A program made the translations under genes and the position numbers. A stretch of DNA of 64,000 bases from NCBI RefSeq assembly GCF_011382965.1, contig NZ_CP049934.1:1054001-1118000 (forward strand), given 5' to 3'. Source of the stretch: Leucobacter insecticola. GTDB lineage: Bacteria > Actinomycetota > Actinomycetes > Actinomycetales > Microbacteriaceae. Of the stretch, positions 61,884 to 64,000 are shown piece by piece. The notes under the pieces are model-generated. The model was not told the origin of the DNA. It did not search any database and was given only the letters and a program-made list of their open reading frames with translations. Numbering within the stretch: position 1 is the stretch's first letter; every line of letters starts with the position of its first letter.

Positions 61884-62477
61884 CTACAGCTTCGCCCCGC
61901 TCTGCCCGGCATAGAGCCGAATCGCGCGCAGCGCGTCCTTGACCGTGATGCTGCCGCCCGCCACGATGTGTAGGCCGTAGGCATCCTCGAGGGCAACAAA
62001 ATTCATTGCAATGTCTTCAATCGGCCCGGTGAGCAAGAACTCGCCGCTTTCGACACCCTCCTCGAGGATTTGGCGGAAGAGCGCGAGCTGTTCACCGTAG
62101 AGTTGCTGCACGAGTTGATCGTGCAGGGGGGACTTGCCCGCGAGCACGTCAAACTCGTAGAGCAGCCGCATGAGTGCGTCATCGGGTCCGCTTGGCAGCC
62201 CCGCTTCGATCGCGGCGTTTAGCTTCGCGGGCGCCCCGGTGTGCTTGGCGACGAGGGCTGCCCGTTCAGCACCGACTCTCGCCATACCCGCGGAGTGGGC
62301 CTCGACCAGGATCGCTTCAAGATCCGCGTAGTAGTAGAGCAGTGCCCCGCGGGTAACGCCGGCCTGGTTCGCAACGTCGGTAAGTGAGAGGTTGCGCAGC
62401 CCGTGTTCGGCTGCGGCTTCGAGCGCCGCATCGATCACTTCGAGGCGGCGCTGCTTCTGTGTGCTCGGACGGGCCAT
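61884..62477 (-). CDS. TetR-family transcriptional regulator
   Basis: 197 residues from ATG 62477 (MARPSTQKQRRLEVIDAA). The in-frame extension to 62537 would overlap the operator region and is not needed. The N-terminal helix-turn-helix is AALEAAAEHGLRNLSLTDV with ANQAGVTRGALLYYYADLEA; the C-terminal ligand domain is unremarkable. It diverges from the amidohydrolase gene across a 148-bp region holding GAGTAAAT palindromes, so it probably represses that gene until an inducer, perhaps the substrate, binds. Confidence 0.85.
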   Translation of the reverse strand: MARPSTQKQRRLEVIDAALEAAAEHGLRNLSLTDVANQAGVTRGALLYYYADLEAILVEAHSAGMARVGAERAALVAKHTGAPAKLNAAIEAGLPSGPDDALMRLLYEFDVLAGKSPLHDQLVQQLYGEQLALFRQILEEGVESGEFLLTGPIEDIAMNFVALEDAYGLHIVAGGSITVKDALRAIRLYAGQSGAKL

Positions 62478-62530
62478 ACCAGCCAGTATGCCAGGCGCGA
62501 GCCGGATCAGGGGCGTCACCAAACAGTTAT

Positions 62531-62573
62531 TTGACAAATGAGTAAATTAATTTACTCTTGAGTAAAAAAACTC
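62531..62573 (+). promoter_or_regulatory. Promoter and TetR-type operators for the amidohydrolase
   Basis: -35 TTGACA (62531-62536), 16 bp, then -10-like TACTCT (62553-62558). The perfect palindrome GAGTAAATTAATTTACTC (62540-62557) fills the spacer, and a second site GAGTAAAAAAACTC lies at 62560-62573. Repressor binding would block this promoter. Confidence 0.65.
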
Positions 62574-62625
62574 GACAGTGGTTACGGCGAAGGCCGAACC
62601 ACCCACCCCAAACTCAGGAGCAGAC

Positions 62626-64000
62626 ATGGCGGTCGACACCCTCTACACCGGCGGACGGATCCGCACCTTTGACCCTGCGCAACCGTGGGCGGAAGCGCTC
62701 GGTGTGACCGGCGATCTCATCACTTACGTCGGGTCGGTGGAAGAAGCTCCTTCAGCCCGCCGCACCGTACATCTCGAGGGTAGGTTGCTGACGCCGGGTG
62801 TCGCCGACACCCACAACCACCTGCTGCTGGGTTTTGACGATCTCGCGGTCAGCCTCGACCAGGTGCAAAGCCTCGACGTCGTGCGCGCCCGCATCGCCGA
62901 GTTCGCCGAGACGCACCCTGAGCTCGACTGGGTCTGCGCGGAGAACGCGCTCTACTCCGTCGTCGAGGGCCGCCGCCCCCGCGCAGACGACCTGGTCGGC
63001 GTCACTGACAAGCCGGTGTTCATCACCACCTATGACCAGCACTCGGTCTGGCTGAATCGGCCCGCGATGGCGAAGCTCGGGATCCTGAACGGCGGCAGTA
63101 TCGCCTGGGGTAACCCTGAGATTGATCCCGCGACTGGTGATCCGACCGGCTGGGTCACCGATTTCTACACGCGCGCGATGACCATCAGCGGACTTGAGGA
63201 ACTGCAGCGGGACATCCCCATGTACTCACCGGATCGCCGCTACCGCAAGATTACGAACAGCCTGGAGATGGCCGCAAGCGTCGGCATCACCACCGTCGTC
63301 GAGCCGCAGGTGCCGCTTGCCGAACTCGACCTCTTTGCCCGCGCCGAGCGCGAAGGCAAGCTCACCTCGCGCACGATCGCCGCGATCTATCATGCGGTGG
63401 GGGCCGACGGGGATTTCCGCGCCCGCATCACCGAGGCGATCCGCGAGACTCCCCAGCACGAGCGATTCAGGCTTGGGCCCGTGAAGCTCTACGCCGACGA
63501 CGTGATTGAACCGCACACGGCCGCGATGCTCGAAGACTACGCGAATCGCCCCGGCAACCGCGGCCACACGAGCCTCGAACCGACCGAGTTCACGAAGCTG
63601 TTTATCGAGCTCGACCGGCTCGGTTACCAGGTGCACACCCACGCGATTGGCGACTGGGGGATCAAGCTCACGCTCGACTCCATCGAGGCTGCTCTGCGTG
63701 CGAATGGAGCGCGGGATGCGCGTCACGGCATCGTGCACGTTGAATGTCTAGCCCCGGAGGATCTGCCGCGTTTCCGAGAGCTCGGTGTGGTCGCTGCGAT
63801 GCAGCCGCGGCACGCGTCCCCCGACCTCGTCGCTGGCGCCTGGATGGACAACGTGGGCGAGGCCCGCTGGGATCGCGCCTGGCGGTTCCGTTCGATGATC
63901 GAGTCGGGTGCGCGGGTGACGTTCTCGAGCGACTGGCAGGTGGGCGAGATGGATCCGCTCGTCGGCATCTATAGCGCGATGACCCGTGCCCGCCTCGACG
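62626..64000 (+). CDS. YtcJ-like metal-dependent amidohydrolase (3' truncated by window)
   Basis: At least 458 residues, running off the window. Amidohydrolase_3 family: GGRIRTFDPAQPWAEALGVT at the N-terminus, the metal motif GVADTHNHLLLGFDD (HxH, about 62-66), then HTHAIGDWGIKLTLDSIEAA, HGIVHVECLAPEDLPRF, AMQPRHASPD and FSSDWQVGEMDPLVGIYSAM with the catalytic Asp. Such enzymes hydrolyse amide, imide or carbamate bonds in diverse small molecules; the substrate is unknown. ATG 62626 follows AGGAG by 5 nt. Divergent from and probably controlled by the TetR gene. Confidence 0.88.
   Translation, partial: MAVDTLYTGGRIRTFDPAQPWAEALGVTGDLITYVGSVEEAPSARRTVHLEGRLLTPGVADTHNHLLLGFDDLAVSLDQVQSLDVVRARIAEFAETHPELDWVCAENALYSVVEGRRPRADDLVGVTDKPVFITTYDQHSVWLNRPAMAKLGILNGGSIAWGNPEIDPATGDPTGWVTDFYTRAMTISGLEELQRDIPMYSPDRRYRKITNSLEMAASVGITTVVEPQVPLAELDLFARAEREGKLTSRTIAAIYHAVGADGDFRARITEAIRETPQHERFRLGPVKLYADDVIEPHTAAMLEDYANRPGNRGHTSLEPTEFTKLFIELDRLGYQVHTHAIGDWGIKLTLDSIEAALRANGARDARHGIVHVECLAPEDLPRFRELGVVAAMQPRHASPDLVAGAWMDNVGEARWDRAWRFRSMIESGARVTFSSDWQVGEMDPLVGIYSAMTRARLD

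Overview
The window is chromosomal DNA from a high-GC Gram-positive actinobacterium. A Microbacteriaceae member is most likely, and Leucobacter is my best guess, made without a search. The support is the YlxR-InfB-RbfA-TruB-RibF gene set, bacterial-type ProS, PspC-domain signalling proteins, a DUF222-type HNH endonuclease, HtaA-domain haem proteins, a WXG100/FHA-EccC secretion cassette and frequent TAnnnT-N6-GTG leaderless starts.

Layout. 0-5.5 kb: secA 3' part, a membrane-anchored DsbA-like protein, tRNA-Thr, a shortened AlbA_2-type regulator with a palindromic promoter, and a YdcZ-type DMT exporter. 5.6-23.8 kb: haem acquisition. It has two HtaA-domain surface proteins (one with a 360-bp repeat present four times), then an HNH endonuclease, a 1610-residue adhesin-like protein, an ECF sigma factor fused to its own zinc-finger/TM segment, and hmuV-hmuU diverging from hmuT. 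23.8-31.4 kb: a PdtaS-like sensor kinase, a small repeat-containing membrane protein, PspC, a PspC-kinase plus LuxR regulator pair, and protein O-mannosyltransferase. 31.7-41.8 kb: proS, then a compact type VII-like cassette (WXG100 protein, small helical protein, WXG-like/DUF1023 hydrolase, lipoprotein, FHA-EccC). 41.9-52.3 kb: YiaA-like protein, nusA, a 516-bp hairpin-rich gap, ylxR, infB, DUF805 protein, rbfA, mutY, truB, two small membrane proteins and ribF. 52.5-64 kb: SNF2 helicase, phosphofructokinase, Pit transporter, aldehyde dehydrogenase, AI-2E-type permease, ilvA, TetR regulator, and a YtcJ-like amidohydrolase cut by the window end.

Fourteen genes, including the essential secA, nusA and infB, are broken by an apparent single-base deletion at or beside a G or C run of 3-5 nt. 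Each is restored by adding one base. I read these as sequencing or assembly undercalls, so each such gene is annotated as one CDS with the frame-switch position given.

The most interesting non-coding signals are the hairpin array and duplicated nusA tail at 43.5-44.0 kb, two dispersed palindromic elements (71 bp at 3617 and 49507; 50 bp at 31486 and 55885), a palindromic in-frame insert in the mannosyltransferase gene, and operator-like palindromes ahead of the AlbA_2, adhesin and TetR/amidohydrolase genes.
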